A program made the translations under genes and the position numbers. This document shows, piece by piece, positions 16,679 through 25,050 of a stretch of 64,000 nucleotides of DNA (positions within the stretch are counted from its first letter, which is position 1; every line of letters begins with the position of its first letter). This stretch comes from Ruthenibacterium lactatiformans. Lineage in GTDB: Bacteria; Bacillota; Clostridia; Oscillospirales; Ruminococcaceae. Under the pieces are notes generated by a model. The model made no database searches, was not told the origin of the DNA, and worked only from the letters and a program-made list of their open reading frames with translations. The DNA lies in the NCBI RefSeq assembly GCF_000949455.1, contig NZ_JXXK01000010.1, positions 1 through 64,000 of the forward strand. Direction: 5' to 3'.

Positions 16679-17563
16679 ATGAAAAAAGGTTTGATCGGCG
16701 TTCAGATGAGCACCATCGCCCCCGCCAAAATGCCCAGCTTCGACGCGTTTGACGCAATGAAGAAGCTTACGGATATCGGTTATCACTGCATCGAGATCTC
16801 TCAGGTGCCCATGACGCCGGAGAACGTGGCGGGTTTCCGCAAGTCCATCGACGAGCTTGGTATGAATGTTTCTTCCTGCACCGCTTCCGTGGCGCCCATG
16901 GTGCCCGGCATGCCCGGCGAATATCTGAACAACCCGGACGATTTCAAGAAGATTGTTGAGGACTGCCGCAAGCTGGACTGCGATATGCTGCGCATCGGCA
17001 TGCTGCCGATGACCTGCATGGGCAGCTACGAGAAGGCCATGGATTTCGCCAAGGAGGCGGACGAGACCGCTGCCAGGCTGAAGGAAGAGGGCATCGATCT
17101 GTACTACCACAACCACCATGTGGAGTTCGCACGCTACAACGGCAAGTATCTGCTGGACATCATCAAGGACAACACCAAAAACCTGGGCTTTGAGCTGGAC
17201 ATCCACTGGATTCACCGCGGCGGCGAGAATCCCGTTGAGTTTATCAAAAAGTACGCGGGCCGCATCCGCCTGCTGCACCTGAAGGATTACCGCATCGGCG
17301 AAATGAAAATGCCCGAGGGCGGTATTGATTTCACCAATCGTGAGTCCATTATGAAGTTCATGGGCGGGTTCAACAACGTGGTGCAGTTCGCCGAGGTGGG
17401 CGAGGGCACGCTGCCCGTGGCCGCCTGCATCGAGGCGGGCCTGGCCGGCGGCAGTGAGTATTTCCTGGTCGAGCAGGACGACACCTACGGCCGCGACCCG
17501 TTTGAGAGCCTGAAAATCAGCCACGATAACCTCGTCAAGCTGGGCTACGGCGAGTGGTTCTAA
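16679..17563 (+). CDS. Sugar phosphate isomerase/epimerase family TIM-barrel protein (second)
   Basis: 294 residues with the AP endonuclease 2-like barrel. Likely metal ligands are Glu in H-N-H-H-V-E-F (~148), Asp in F-E-L-D-I-H-W (~181), His in L-L-H-L-K-D (~205) and Glu in F-A-E-V-G-E-G (~240). The start ATG follows AAAAAGGAG at the right distance; the frame opens earlier inside the preceding gene but without a ribosome site. It is the fourth and last gene of the box A transcript; the next gene, uxaC, has its own box-B promoter. Reaction unknown: isomerase, epimerase or C-glycoside-cleaving activity are all possible within the fold. Confidence 0.85.
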   Translation: MKKGLIGVQMSTIAPAKMPSFDAFDAMKKLTDIGYHCIEISQVPMTPENVAGFRKSIDELGMNVSSCTASVAPMVPGMPGEYLNNPDDFKKIVEDCRKLDCDMLRIGMLPMTCMGSYEKAMDFAKEADETAARLKEEGIDLYYHNHHVEFARYNGKYLLDIIKDNTKNLGFELDIHWIHRGGENPVEFIKKYAGRIRLLHLKDYRIGEMKMPEGGIDFTNRESIMKFMGGFNNVVQFAEVGEGTLPVAACIEAGLAGGSEYFLVEQDDTYGRDPFESLKISHDNLVKLGYGEWF

Positions 17564-17684
17564 GCGCATAAACGGTGATTTTTCCGCCCATGCTTTGCGG
17601 ACGGAAAAACAGCAGCCCTCCGGCCGGTTCGTCCGCAGCCGGGGGGTTGTCTCTTTTCGGGGCGCGCAAGCATTGCAATGCAAG

Positions 17685-17727
17685 AAGCAATAATAGCAAT
17701 TTCTATTACAAATCCGTATGGTAAACT
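17685..17727 (+). promoter_or_regulatory. Box B and extended -10 promoter of uxaC
   Basis: AAGCAATAATAGCAAT at 17685-17700 is identical to box A. TAAACT (17722-17727), preceded by TGG (extended -10), is again exactly 21 bp downstream. A nearby palindrome CTTGCATTGCAATGCAAG-like at about 17667-17684 adds further GCAAT half-sites. Sequence between and around the boxes (ttacaaatc, aacttga) is also partly conserved with box A. Confidence 0.75.
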
Positions 17728-17818
17728 TGAGACAGCAGATAAAAGGGCCGGTGTTTTGCGGTGTTCCCGTGTGCAAAATGCGGCGCCCGGAATAAAATGA
17801 ACAGGAGGAACGATCCCA

Positions 17819-19225
17819 ATGAAACCCTTTATGGACAAGGATTTTTTGCTTTCCACTCCCACGGCGCAGAAGCTCTATCATGAATATGCGGCGGATATGC
17901 CCATCATCGACTATCACTGCCACGTCAGCCCGCGGGAGATCTTCGAGGACCGCCGGTTTGAGAACATCACCCAGGTGTGGCTGGGCGGCGACCATTACAA
18001 ATGGCGTGTGATGCGCTCCAACGGCGTGGAGGAAAAGTACATTACGGGCGATGCGCCGGACCGGGAGAAATTCCAGAAATTTGCCGAGGCTCTGCCTCGT
18101 GCCATCGGAAACCCCATGTACCATTGGTGCCATTTGGAGCTGAAAAAGTACTTCGGTTATGAGGGCGCTCTGAATGGAGAAACAGCCGAAGAGGTCTGGA
18201 ATCTGTGCAACGAAAAGCTGAAGGAGCCGGGCATGAGCGTGCGCGGGCTGATCGCCCAGAGCAACGTGGCCTTTGTCGGTACCACAGACGACCCTGTGGA
18301 TTCTCTGGAATGGCATCAGAAAATCAAGGAAGATCCGTCCATTACCACTGTGGTGGCGCCGTCTTTCCGCCCGGACAAGGCTCTGAACATCGACAAGGCG
18401 GGTTGGAAGGAGTATATTGCGAAGCTGGCCGAGGTGTGCGGCTGCGAGATCAAAGACAGCGCCGCGCTGGAGTGCGCGCTGGCCTCCCGCATCGACCATT
18501 TTGACGCCGCGGGCTGCCGCGCGTCCGACCACGGCCTTGACTATGTCATTTACCGCCCGGCGGACCGCGCTGCAGTGGATATGGTGTTCAGCAAGGGGAT
18601 GAACGACGAAGCCCTCACCGTGGAGGAGATCGAGCTGTTCAAGACGGATCTGCTGCTGTTCTGCGGCCGTGAGTATGCAAAGCGCGGCTGGGTGATGCAG
18701 CTGCACTATAATTGTCTGCGCAACCCCAACAAGAAAATGTTTGCGAAGCTCGGCCCGGACACCGGTTACGACGTGATCAACACTGTCAATTGCGGCGAGG
18801 CTGTGGCCGGTGTGCTGAACGCGCTGGAGGAAACAGGCGAGCTGCCCCGCACCATTCTGTACAGTTTGAATCCGGCGGACAACCAGCTGCTGGATACCAT
18901 CATCGGCGCGTTCCAGGGCACTGAAGTGGCGGGTAAGGTCCAGCACGGCAGCGCCTGGTGGTTCAACGATACAAAGACGGGCATGCAGGAGCAGATGACC
19001 AGCTTGGCCAACCTGAGCCTGTTGGGCAACTTCGTGGGTATGCTGACGGACAGCCGCAGCTTCCTGAGCTACACCCGCCACGAATATTTCCGCCGCATTC
19101 TGTGTGAACTGATCGGCGGCTGGGTAGAGAACGGCGAGTATCCGGCCGATATGGAGATGCTGGGCGGCATTGTGCGCGATATCAGCTTTAACAATGCTGC
19201 AAGGTATTTCGGCATTGGACGCTGA
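17819..19225 (+). CDS. uxaC: Uronate (glucuronate/galacturonate) isomerase
   Basis: 468 residues, the usual UxaC length. It interconverts D-glucuronate with D-fructuronate and D-galacturonate with D-tagaturonate, the entry step of hexuronate catabolism in the cytoplasm. The amidohydrolase-like metal site D-Y-H-C-H lies at ~31-35, W-x-x-G-D-H-Y-K-W-R at ~53-62, and the C-terminal segment A-x-W-W-F-N-D (~380) is also typical. ATG 17819 has AGGAGGAACG upstream. It is preceded by box B and followed by a terminator, so it is monocistronic but probably co-regulated with the preceding operon and the downstream transporter. The later uxa/uxu/kdg genes are not in the window. Confidence 0.95.
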   Translation: MKPFMDKDFLLSTPTAQKLYHEYAADMPIIDYHCHVSPREIFEDRRFENITQVWLGGDHYKWRVMRSNGVEEKYITGDAPDREKFQKFAEALPRAIGNPMYHWCHLELKKYFGYEGALNGETAEEVWNLCNEKLKEPGMSVRGLIAQSNVAFVGTTDDPVDSLEWHQKIKEDPSITTVVAPSFRPDKALNIDKAGWKEYIAKLAEVCGCEIKDSAALECALASRIDHFDAAGCRASDHGLDYVIYRPADRAAVDMVFSKGMNDEALTVEEIELFKTDLLLFCGREYAKRGWVMQLHYNCLRNPNKKMFAKLGPDTGYDVINTVNCGEAVAGVLNALEETGELPRTILYSLNPADNQLLDTIIGAFQGTEVAGKVQHGSAWWFNDTKTGMQEQMTSLANLSLLGNFVGMLTDSRSFLSYTRHEYFRRILCELIGGWVENGEYPADMEMLGGIVRDISFNNAARYFGIGR

Positions 19226-19268
19226 AGCCAATATATTGCGAATATTGCAGAAGGTTTTTCGTCGCTTT

Positions 19269-19303
19269 AAAAGGAGGGCTCCTTAGGGAGCCTTCCTTTT
19301 TTA
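19269..19303 (+). terminator. Intrinsic terminator of uxaC
   Basis: The arms AAGGAGGGCTCC and GGGAGCCTTCCTT with a 3-nt loop are followed by a T-run ending in TTATT. Confidence 0.85.
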
Positions 19304-19445
19304 TTGCGTCCTTGTAAATTTTTTTATTATGACTCTTAATTTCATAAAAAATCCCCTCTATTTTGAAATCAAAATATGAAAAACAATTTCAAACTGTGTG
19401 CGTGATGTACAAAAAGAAAATAATTTTTATTGCAGAATGTCAATG

Positions 19446-19488
19446 AAGCAATATTTGCAATATCGGAACCGCAATAATAACATATGTA
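19446..19488 (+). promoter_or_regulatory. Box C (variant activator site) of the sugar symporter
   Basis: AAGCAATATTTGCAAT (19446-19461) matches boxes A and B at 14 of 16 positions, keeping both GCAAT half-sites. At the same 21-bp distance the sequence TATGTA could act as -10, although it is a weaker match than at A and B. Confidence 0.6.
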
Positions 19489-19587
19489 TTGTTGTTAATA
19501 AACTGTTAAGATATCGATAAGAAGTCTTAACTTCTTTGCGCGGACAAAGGAGCTGAGGAACAGTAAGAAAGAAAAGGAGAGGGTATC

Positions 19588-21117
19588 ATGAATGATTCCA
19601 AAGCGGTCCCGGCGGCGGGAATGCATCGTGCAAAAACCTGGGAGATCGGTTTTTATGCACTGAACAACACCTCGACGAATACATACATGATGATGATGAT
19701 GTATGTGTCCTACCTGGTGGGAGGAATTATGGGCGTTGGATTCGCCTTGGTGAGTGTTCTGCTTACTGTTATGCGCGTATGGGACGGTGTGACGGATCCG
19801 ATCATCGGGTTCATGGTAGACAAGACGAACGGCAGGCTGGGGAAGAACCGTCCTTTCATCATCATCGGAAATTTGATCTTGATGGTGTGCTCGTTCATTA
19901 TGTTTTTTGTGGGCCCGCAGCTGCCGGAGAATTTTGTGCTCCGCCTGCTGTTTTTCATTGTAGTGTATGCAATCTATATCATCGGCTACACCTGCCAGTG
20001 TGTTGTCACCAAATCGGCGCAGTCCTGCATGACGAACGATCCAAAGCAGCGGCCGACATTTGCCATCTTTGACTCTATCTACAACGCTGTTATCATGACG
20101 GGCCTCGGCATGCTGGTGACGATGTATCTTGTGCCGAAATACACGGTGGGTGAGGTATCCGGGTTTATGAATCCCGCGATGTTCCGTGAACTGTGGTTTA
20201 TCTGTGTTTCGATGGCCACGGTGTTCGCGATCCTAGCGCTCATTGGCATCTGGCGCAAGGACCGTCCGGAATATTTCGGTTTGGGTGTGGCACAGCGTAT
20301 CCGTATTCGCGATTACTGGGAAGTGCTTAAAAACAACCGTGCCATTCAGATGCTGGTCGTCGCTGCTTCTACGGATAAACTGTTCATGAGCGTGCAGTCC
20401 AATACGACCATCATGGCGGTGCTTTACGGCGTGCTGTTCGGCAACATCGCGCTGCAGGGGCAGATGAGTTCGCTGGTGCTGATCCCGACTGTCATCATCA
20501 ATTTTCTGGGCATCAAATTCATCGCTTCCCGGATGGGGCAAAAGAAAGCGCTGCTGTTCGGCACCTACGGCGCCATCGGCACGTCCGTGCTGATGTTCTG
20601 CTTGATGGTTTGGGGCGACCCCGGCTCGTTCAGCTTCACAAATATCAGCTTTTTCACCATCGCGTTCTGCCTGCTGTGGATCTTCCAGAAGGGCTTTTCG
20701 GGCATCTCCGGTAATATCGTTATCCCGATGACCGCCGATTGCGCGGATTATGAGACATACCGCACCGGCAAATACGTCCCGGGCCTGATGGGCACTCTGT
20801 TCAGCTTTGTGGACAAGGTGATCTCTTCGCTGGCTTCCACCATCGTCGCCCTGATGTTCGCGCTGGTCGGCTATGCGCAGGAAGTCCCCACCGATAAATC
20901 GCCGTGGAGCGAGGGCCTGTTCTGGGTCGTAGTGATCGCGTTTACCATCGTCCCCATCATCGGCTGGCTGTGCAATGTGGTGGCGATGAAGTTCTATCCG
21001 CTGACCAAGGAAAAGATGGAGGAGATACAGGAAAAGATCGCGGAGATCAAGGCAAAGAACCTGGCGGAGAACGAGGCCGCCGCCGCTGCGGAAGCAGTCG
21101 AGGCCGAGCTGCCCTGA
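19588..21117 (+). CDS. MFS sugar transporter, GPH (glycoside-pentoside-hexuronide:cation symporter) family
   Basis: 509 residues with about twelve hydrophobic spans. The signature R-V-W-D-G-V-T-D-P-I-I-G-F-M-V-D-K-T (residues ~63-80, cation/sugar site of the MelB/UidB group) and the following G-K-N-R-P-F-I identify the GPH family. D-C-A-D-Y-E-T-Y-R-T-G-K-Y (~383-395) is a second family signature. It ends in a charged, Ala/Glu-rich helix of ~40 residues. The start ATG has AAAAGGAGAGG upstream. Its promoter carries box C, so it probably imports the uronate or glycoside used by uxaC and the oxidoreductases. Confidence 0.92.
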   Translation: MNDSKAVPAAGMHRAKTWEIGFYALNNTSTNTYMMMMMYVSYLVGGIMGVGFALVSVLLTVMRVWDGVTDPIIGFMVDKTNGRLGKNRPFIIIGNLILMVCSFIMFFVGPQLPENFVLRLLFFIVVYAIYIIGYTCQCVVTKSAQSCMTNDPKQRPTFAIFDSIYNAVIMTGLGMLVTMYLVPKYTVGEVSGFMNPAMFRELWFICVSMATVFAILALIGIWRKDRPEYFGLGVAQRIRIRDYWEVLKNNRAIQMLVVAASTDKLFMSVQSNTTIMAVLYGVLFGNIALQGQMSSLVLIPTVIINFLGIKFIASRMGQKKALLFGTYGAIGTSVLMFCLMVWGDPGSFSFTNISFFTIAFCLLWIFQKGFSGISGNIVIPMTADCADYETYRTGKYVPGLMGTLFSFVDKVISSLASTIVALMFALVGYAQEVPTDKSPWSEGLFWVVVIAFTIVPIIGWLCNVVAMKFYPLTKEKMEEIQEKIAEIKAKNLAENEAAAAAEAVEAELP

Positions 21118-21160
21118 CCCGTGGAGGGATCTCTCGTTCAAGAGCCTATGCCTGCAAATC

Positions 21161-21198
21161 AAAAAGGACCGTCCTGCTTTCACAGGACGGTCCTTTTT
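21161..21198. terminator. Bidirectional intrinsic terminator
   Basis: The perfect 16-bp arms AAAAAGGACCGTCCTG (21161-21176) and CAGGACGGTCCTTTTT (21183-21198) lie between the convergent symporter and ogt genes. Confidence 0.92.
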
Positions 21199-21221
21199 AA
21201 TGGCGCCTTCCGGCGGAGCGG

Positions 21222-21689
21222 TCAAAGCAAGACGCCTTCCAGGCGCAGCAGCGCTTCTTTCTTATCCAGCCCGCCCCCGTATCCCGTCAGCTGTCCGGAT
21301 GCGCCGATAACGCGGTGGCAGGGCACGAAGATGGAAAGCGGATTGCGCCCGTTGGCGCGGCCCACCGCCCGGCAGGCGGCAGGACGGCCGATCTGCCGGG
21401 CGATGTCCGCATAACTGCGTGTTTCTCCATAGGGGATGGTGGACAGCGCCTGCCAGACCGTACGCTCAAAGGGTGTACCGATTTCAAACTCCAGCGGCAG
21501 CTCGAACTCCGTGCGCAGGCCGCCGAAATATTCCGCAAGCTGCTCCGCGGCCTTTTGCAGCAAGGGCGTTTCCCGTATCTCCGCATCCGCCGGGTGTTCG
21601 CCGTGCAGCAGCACGTCTGTGACAGCGCGGCCGTTTTCTGCGAGGCCCAGCCTGCCGATGGGAGTGTCGTAATAGAAAACTGATTTCAT
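21222..21689 (-). CDS. ogt: Methylated-DNA-protein-cysteine S-methyltransferase
   Basis: 155 residues. The suicide enzyme transfers alkyl groups from O6-alkylguanine to its own Cys. The active-site motif I-F-V-P-C-H-R-V-I is intact, with P-Y-G-E-T-R-S-Y (~83-90) and the arginine finger R-A-V-G-R-A-N-G-x-N-P (~106-116) before it. The ATG at 21689 has AGAAAGGAACG upstream; the frame is open far upstream with no ribosome site. A single-gene unit, divergent from the yfcE-ttcA pair. Confidence 0.95.
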   Translation of the reverse strand: MKSVFYYDTPIGRLGLAENGRAVTDVLLHGEHPADAEIRETPLLQKAAEQLAEYFGGLRTEFELPLEFEIGTPFERTVWQALSTIPYGETRSYADIARQIGRPAACRAVGRANGRNPLSIFVPCHRVIGASGQLTGYGGGLDKKEALLRLEGVLL

Positions 21690-21808
21690 GGCGTTCGTTC
21701 CTTTCTGTCCTTCGTATGGCTCGTCTGCCCTCATTCTACCATGTTTTGCGCAAAAAATCTTCCAGTTTCGGCGCAAATCGTTTATACTATACAATTGAGG
21801 TGATACCA

Positions 21809-22357
21809 ATGAAACTGTTGTTTGCAAGCGACCTCCACGGCTCCGCCTATTACGCGGAAAAGCTGGAGGAGCTGATTCGGAACGAGGCGCCCGACAAGAC
21901 TGTCCTGCTGGGCGACCTGCTGTACCACGGCCCCCGCAACGACCTGCCCCGGGAGTACGATCCCAAAAAAGTGACGGCCATTCTGAACGGCCTGAAAACA
22001 CAGGTGCTGGCTGTGCGCGGCAATTGCGACGCTGAGGTGGACCAGATGGTGCTGGAGTTTCCCATCATGGCGGATTACATGGCTCTGTTTCTGGAAGGAC
22101 GCATGGTGTTCGTCACTCACGGGCATTTGTTCAACGAGGAAAATCTGCCCAATTTCAACCCGGGCGACGTACTCATCCACGGCCATACCCACGTGCGTGC
22201 TGCGGCGGACCGGGGCGCTTATTTCTTCCTGAACCCCGGAAGCATGGCGCTTCCAAAAGGCGACGGCGTTCACAGCTATATGGTGTATGAGGACGGCGTG
22301 TTCACCACGAAGGATATGGACGGCGCGGTGCTGGAAACGCTGGACATCCGGCGCTGA
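21809..22357 (+). CDS. yfcE: YfcE/MJ0936-type metallophosphodiesterase
   Basis: 182 residues of the calcineurin-like phosphoesterase superfamily. Metal motifs: S-D-L-H-G (7-11), L-L-G-D-L-L-Y-H-G-P (~34-43), R-G-N-C-D (~71-75), T-H-G-H (~106-109) and H-G-H-T-H (~128-132). E. coli YfcE hydrolyses phosphodiesters with Mn2+; the physiological substrate is not known. ATG 21809 has TTGAGGTGA before it, and a TATACT lies ~20 bp before the ribosome site. The next gene starts 3 bp after its stop, so the two are translationally coupled. Confidence 0.93.
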   Translation: MKLLFASDLHGSAYYAEKLEELIRNEAPDKTVLLGDLLYHGPRNDLPREYDPKKVTAILNGLKTQVLAVRGNCDAEVDQMVLEFPIMADYMALFLEGRMVFVTHGHLFNEENLPNFNPGDVLIHGHTHVRAAADRGAYFFLNPGSMALPKGDGVHSYMVYEDGVFTTKDMDGAVLETLDIRR

Positions 22358-22360
22358 CCC

Positions 22361-23218
22361 ATGGAAAAGACGGTAGAGATAGAGCGCAGCATCATCAAAA
22401 AATACAAGAAACCCATTTGGCATCGGTTCATCGGCGGCTGTAAGGACTATCGGCTGGTGAACGCGGGGGACCGCATCGCGGTGTGTATTTCCGGCGGAAA
22501 GGACAGCTTTCTGCTTGCCAAATGCATGCAGCAGCTGCAAAAGCACAGCGACGTTCCGTTTGAATTGGAATTTTTGTGTATGGACCCGGGCTACCGCCCG
22601 GAAAACCGCGCCATGATCGAGCGCAACGCCGCGCTCATGGGGGTGCCGCTGCATATTTTCGAGACGGATATCTTTGACACAGTGGTGAATATCGAACAGT
22701 CGCCGTGTTATCTGTGCGCGCGCATGCGGCGCGGACATCTGTATAAAAACGCACGGGCGCTGGGCTGCAATAAGATCGCGCTGGGGCACCATTTCGACGA
22801 CGTGATCGAAACGACGCTTATGAGCATGCTGTGGGGCGCGGAGGTCAAGACCATGATGCCGAAGCTGCACAGCACCAATTATCCGGGTATGGAGCTTATC
22901 CGTCCGCTGTACCTGGTGCGTGAGACGGATATTTTGGCGTGGAAACGCTACAACGGTCTGACATTTCTGCAGTGCGCCTGCCGTTTCACCGAGCAGGAAG
23001 CGGATGAAGGCATGCACGGCGCACGCAGCGAAACAAAGGCTCTCATTGCGGCACTGCGCAAAACGAATCCGCAGGCAGACGTAAATATCTTCCGAAGCAT
23101 GCATCATGTCAATTTGAACATGGCGCTGGGATGGACGCAAGACGGGCAGCTCCGCAGCTTTCTGGACGGCTATGAAACACAGCGCACTGCGGCGGGCGGC
23201 GGGCCGGAAAACGAGTGA
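22361..23218 (+). CDS. TtcA-family PP-loop ATPase (tRNA 2-thiocytidine biosynthesis-like)
   Basis: 285 residues. The PP-loop S44-G-G-K-D-S49 binds ATP. A C116-x-x-C119 pair (S-P-C-Y-L-C-A-R-M-R-R-G) and a later Cys in Q-C-A-C-R-F could ligate an iron-sulfur cluster as in TtcA, which thiolates C32 of tRNA. G-H-H-F-D-D (~146-151) is the second family motif. Firmicute members are distant from E. coli TtcA, so the exact tRNA target is uncertain. The gene starts 3 bp after yfcE stops, with the ribosome site probably within the yfcE end, and closes at a shared terminator. Confidence 0.85.
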   Translation: MEKTVEIERSIIKKYKKPIWHRFIGGCKDYRLVNAGDRIAVCISGGKDSFLLAKCMQQLQKHSDVPFELEFLCMDPGYRPENRAMIERNAALMGVPLHIFETDIFDTVVNIEQSPCYLCARMRRGHLYKNARALGCNKIALGHHFDDVIETTLMSMLWGAEVKTMMPKLHSTNYPGMELIRPLYLVRETDILAWKRYNGLTFLQCACRFTEQEADEGMHGARSETKALIAALRKTNPQADVNIFRSMHHVNLNMALGWTQDGQLRSFLDGYETQRTAAGGGPENE

Positions 23219-23328
23219 ACAGGCACGAAAAAATCCCGGACGGTATTGGACCATACGTGCCATTCCGTCCGCTTCGCGGCGGGCGCTGCCTGTGCAGATG
23301 ACTGCCGTGTCAGCATGGGCAAAGACAA

Positions 23329-23381
23329 AAAACAGCACCGCGCCCCGCCCGGTTCCTGCCGGGATGGGCGCGGTGCTGTTT
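23329..23381. terminator. Bidirectional intrinsic terminator
   Basis: Long arms around AACAGCACCGCGCCC and GGGCGCGGTGCTGTT with an inner CCCGG/CCGGG stem lie between the convergent ttcA-like and lipoprotein genes. The remaining ~130 bp to the lipoprotein stop show no feature. Confidence 0.85.
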
Positions 23382-23512
23382 CGCGCAGGGGAAAAGGGCG
23401 CACGCGGGCGGCAGCGTGCGGCGGTCGAGGCTGCACAAGACGTACGGAAAGGTGGGCGGCAGCCGCTTGCCCGGCGGACTTCACAGTGGCGCCGCAGGCG
23501 CGAAAACGGAGT

Positions 23513-24619
23513 TCACGCCGCCAGTGCCGCGGGCTCAACAAGGCTCCACACGCCGTTTTCGCGTACCAGTGCAAGACCATCCGGTGTGGGACAGGCGTAT
23601 TCGTAGCGGCAGGGAACAGCTTCCGCGCCGTCGGCATTGAGGAAGCCCCAAAGCCCGTCCCGGCACACGGGGGCGTAGCCGTTGCGAAGCGGGTAGCCGC
23701 AGCCCGGGCGGGCATACACGACCTCGTCTGCATAAGTGCCTGTTTTTTCGTCCAGCACGCTTTGTGTGGCGCAGCGAGCCGCCCACACGCCGTCGTAAAG
23801 AAAATCTGTCACGGCCCGGCCCTCGGCGTTGAGATAGGCGGTCTTGCCATTCTTATATACGGAGCCGAGTCCTTCCCGAAACCAGCCCACAGCCTCGTAG
23901 GCTTCTTCGGTGAGCAGGTGCGGCGCATCCGCCTCGGCGGGCCCGGCGAAATTGTAGCAGAAAGCGCTGTCGATGGGCTGGGGATACAGCCCGCCCGTCA
24001 TCTCGCTTTCAGCCATGACGGAAAGCTGAACGGGGAGGAATACGCCGTATCGCTCATAATCGGCGGCGGTGACAGGAGAAGGGGCTTGTGCGGCTTCACC
24101 CGTCCGGCAGAAGCCGGGCGCGGATGCGTCCACGTCCCAATAAAAAAGTGTGCCGCTGCCGCCGTGCCCCACTTCCAATGCGCCGTCCCCGGTTTCGGAC
24201 AAGCGGGCGTTGACTGCATCCAGTTCATCCCAGTTCATTCCGTCGCTGCCCCATGACCAGTGCCCCAGATGGCACCGCGTCACGGGCTGCGGTGCGCGGC
24301 ATTCCAGCACAACGGTGAAATCTTCCCGCATCAGGCCCCACAGGCCGCCTCGGCACATGGTGTAATACACAGGTCCGCTGCCGTCAAAGCCGCAGGCAAG
24401 GTACGGGTACGGTGTGGCATGATCCGCCACAGGCTGAATCTTTTCATAGGGAAGGTCCAAAGGCGGCGCTGCCTGTCCGGCCGTGCCGGAAGCCGGCGGT
24501 AGGGAGGAGGCTGCGGCGGAAGAGGATGGCACGGAGGCGGAAGAAGCGCCCGGCTCCGGCGCACACGCGGCCAGAACAAAGCACAGCGCCAGCGCGGCGG
24601 CACAGACATGTTTTTTCAT
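23513..24619 (-). CDS. WG-repeat-containing lipoprotein
   Basis: 368 residues. The N terminus is a lipoprotein signal: M-K-K-H, hydrophobic core, then lipobox V-L-A-A-C with Cys about position 19, followed by a Ser/Ala/Pro-rich linker typical of Gram-positive surface lipoproteins. The rest carries WG-type repeats (G-L-W-G-L-M, G-L-W-G-F-L-N and G-V-W-S-L-V, plus related G-S-V-Y-K-N-G-K segments), a beta-rich repeat of unknown binding role. ATG 24619 has GGAGGAGC upstream. It is extracellular and membrane-anchored; function unknown. Confidence 0.85.
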   Translation of the reverse strand: MKKHVCAAALALCFVLAACAPEPGASSASVPSSSAAASSLPPASGTAGQAAPPLDLPYEKIQPVADHATPYPYLACGFDGSGPVYYTMCRGGLWGLMREDFTVVLECRAPQPVTRCHLGHWSWGSDGMNWDELDAVNARLSETGDGALEVGHGGSGTLFYWDVDASAPGFCRTGEAAQAPSPVTAADYERYGVFLPVQLSVMAESEMTGGLYPQPIDSAFCYNFAGPAEADAPHLLTEEAYEAVGWFREGLGSVYKNGKTAYLNAEGRAVTDFLYDGVWAARCATQSVLDEKTGTYADEVVYARPGCGYPLRNGYAPVCRDGLWGFLNADGAEAVPCRYEYACPTPDGLALVRENGVWSLVEPAALAA

Positions 24620-24726
24620 AGAAGCTCCTCCTTGCGTGGATGTTTCCCGGATATGTCCGGCTCTGTCTGCTGTATTCAATATAGACGTTTTTTGTATCCG
24701 CGTTGTAACGAAAGCAGTGGAAACCA

Positions 24727-24779
24727 AAAAATGGCTGTCGCAAAATGCCCTTCAAAAGCACTTTGCGACAGCCATTTTC
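24727..24779 (-). terminator. Intrinsic terminator of the ylxM-ffh-rpsP-khpA operon
   Basis: The arms AAATGGCTGTCGCAAA (from 24728) and TTTGCGACAGCCATTT (to 24777) form a 16-bp stem, with a run of T following on the minus strand. It lies 20 bp past the khpA stop. Confidence 0.9.
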
Positions 24780-24799
24780 GTTGGCGGCCGAACCGTATT

Positions 24800-25033
24800 T
24801 TAGCCGATCTCCACCATGACCTTGGTGCCTTCGCGCACGGCGGCAGCACGCATGACCACGCGGATCGCCTTGGCGATGCGGCCCTGCTTGCCAATGACGC
24901 GGCCCATGTCGTCCTCCGCAACGGTGAGGTGATACACGATGATTCCGTCCTCATTGGCCTCGTCCACCGTAACCTTTACGGCGTCCTTGTCTTCCACAAG
25001 GCCTTTGGCGACTGCTAATAATAGCTCTTCCAT
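24800..25033 (-). CDS. khpA: KH-domain RNA-binding protein KhpA (YlqC)
   Basis: 77 residues, the normal size. The KH signature V-I-G-K-Q-G-R-I-A-K-A-I-R (~50-62) holds the G-x-x-G loop that contacts RNA. In Firmicutes KhpA binds RNA, often with KhpB/Jag, and influences cell-wall growth and translation. ATG 25033 has AAGGAGCAC upstream. It follows rpsP by 17 bp, the normal neighbour, but the usual rimM and trmD are absent: a terminator comes next. Confidence 0.93.
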   Translation of the reverse strand: MEELLLAVAKGLVEDKDAVKVTVDEANEDGIIVYHLTVAEDDMGRVIGKQGRIAKAIRVVMRAAAVREGTKVMVEIG

Positions 25034-25050
25034 TGTGTGCTCCTTCACGA

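Larger units (their letters stand above)
19226..19587. other. 362-bp AT-rich intergenic region before the sugar symporter
   Basis: After the uxaC terminator the sequence turns unusually AT-rich for this genome (about 19310-19540). It carries box C and the promoter of the symporter. No open frame of interest is seen. A further GCAATAATAA half-site lies at 19471-19480. Confidence 0.65.

Noticed and set aside
13361..19231. Very long minus-strand open frames (857 and 882 codons) opposite the sugar-acid genes
   Set aside because: They are antisense shadows caused by GC-rich codon use; the plus-strand genes have ribosome sites and recognised families, the shadows have neither.
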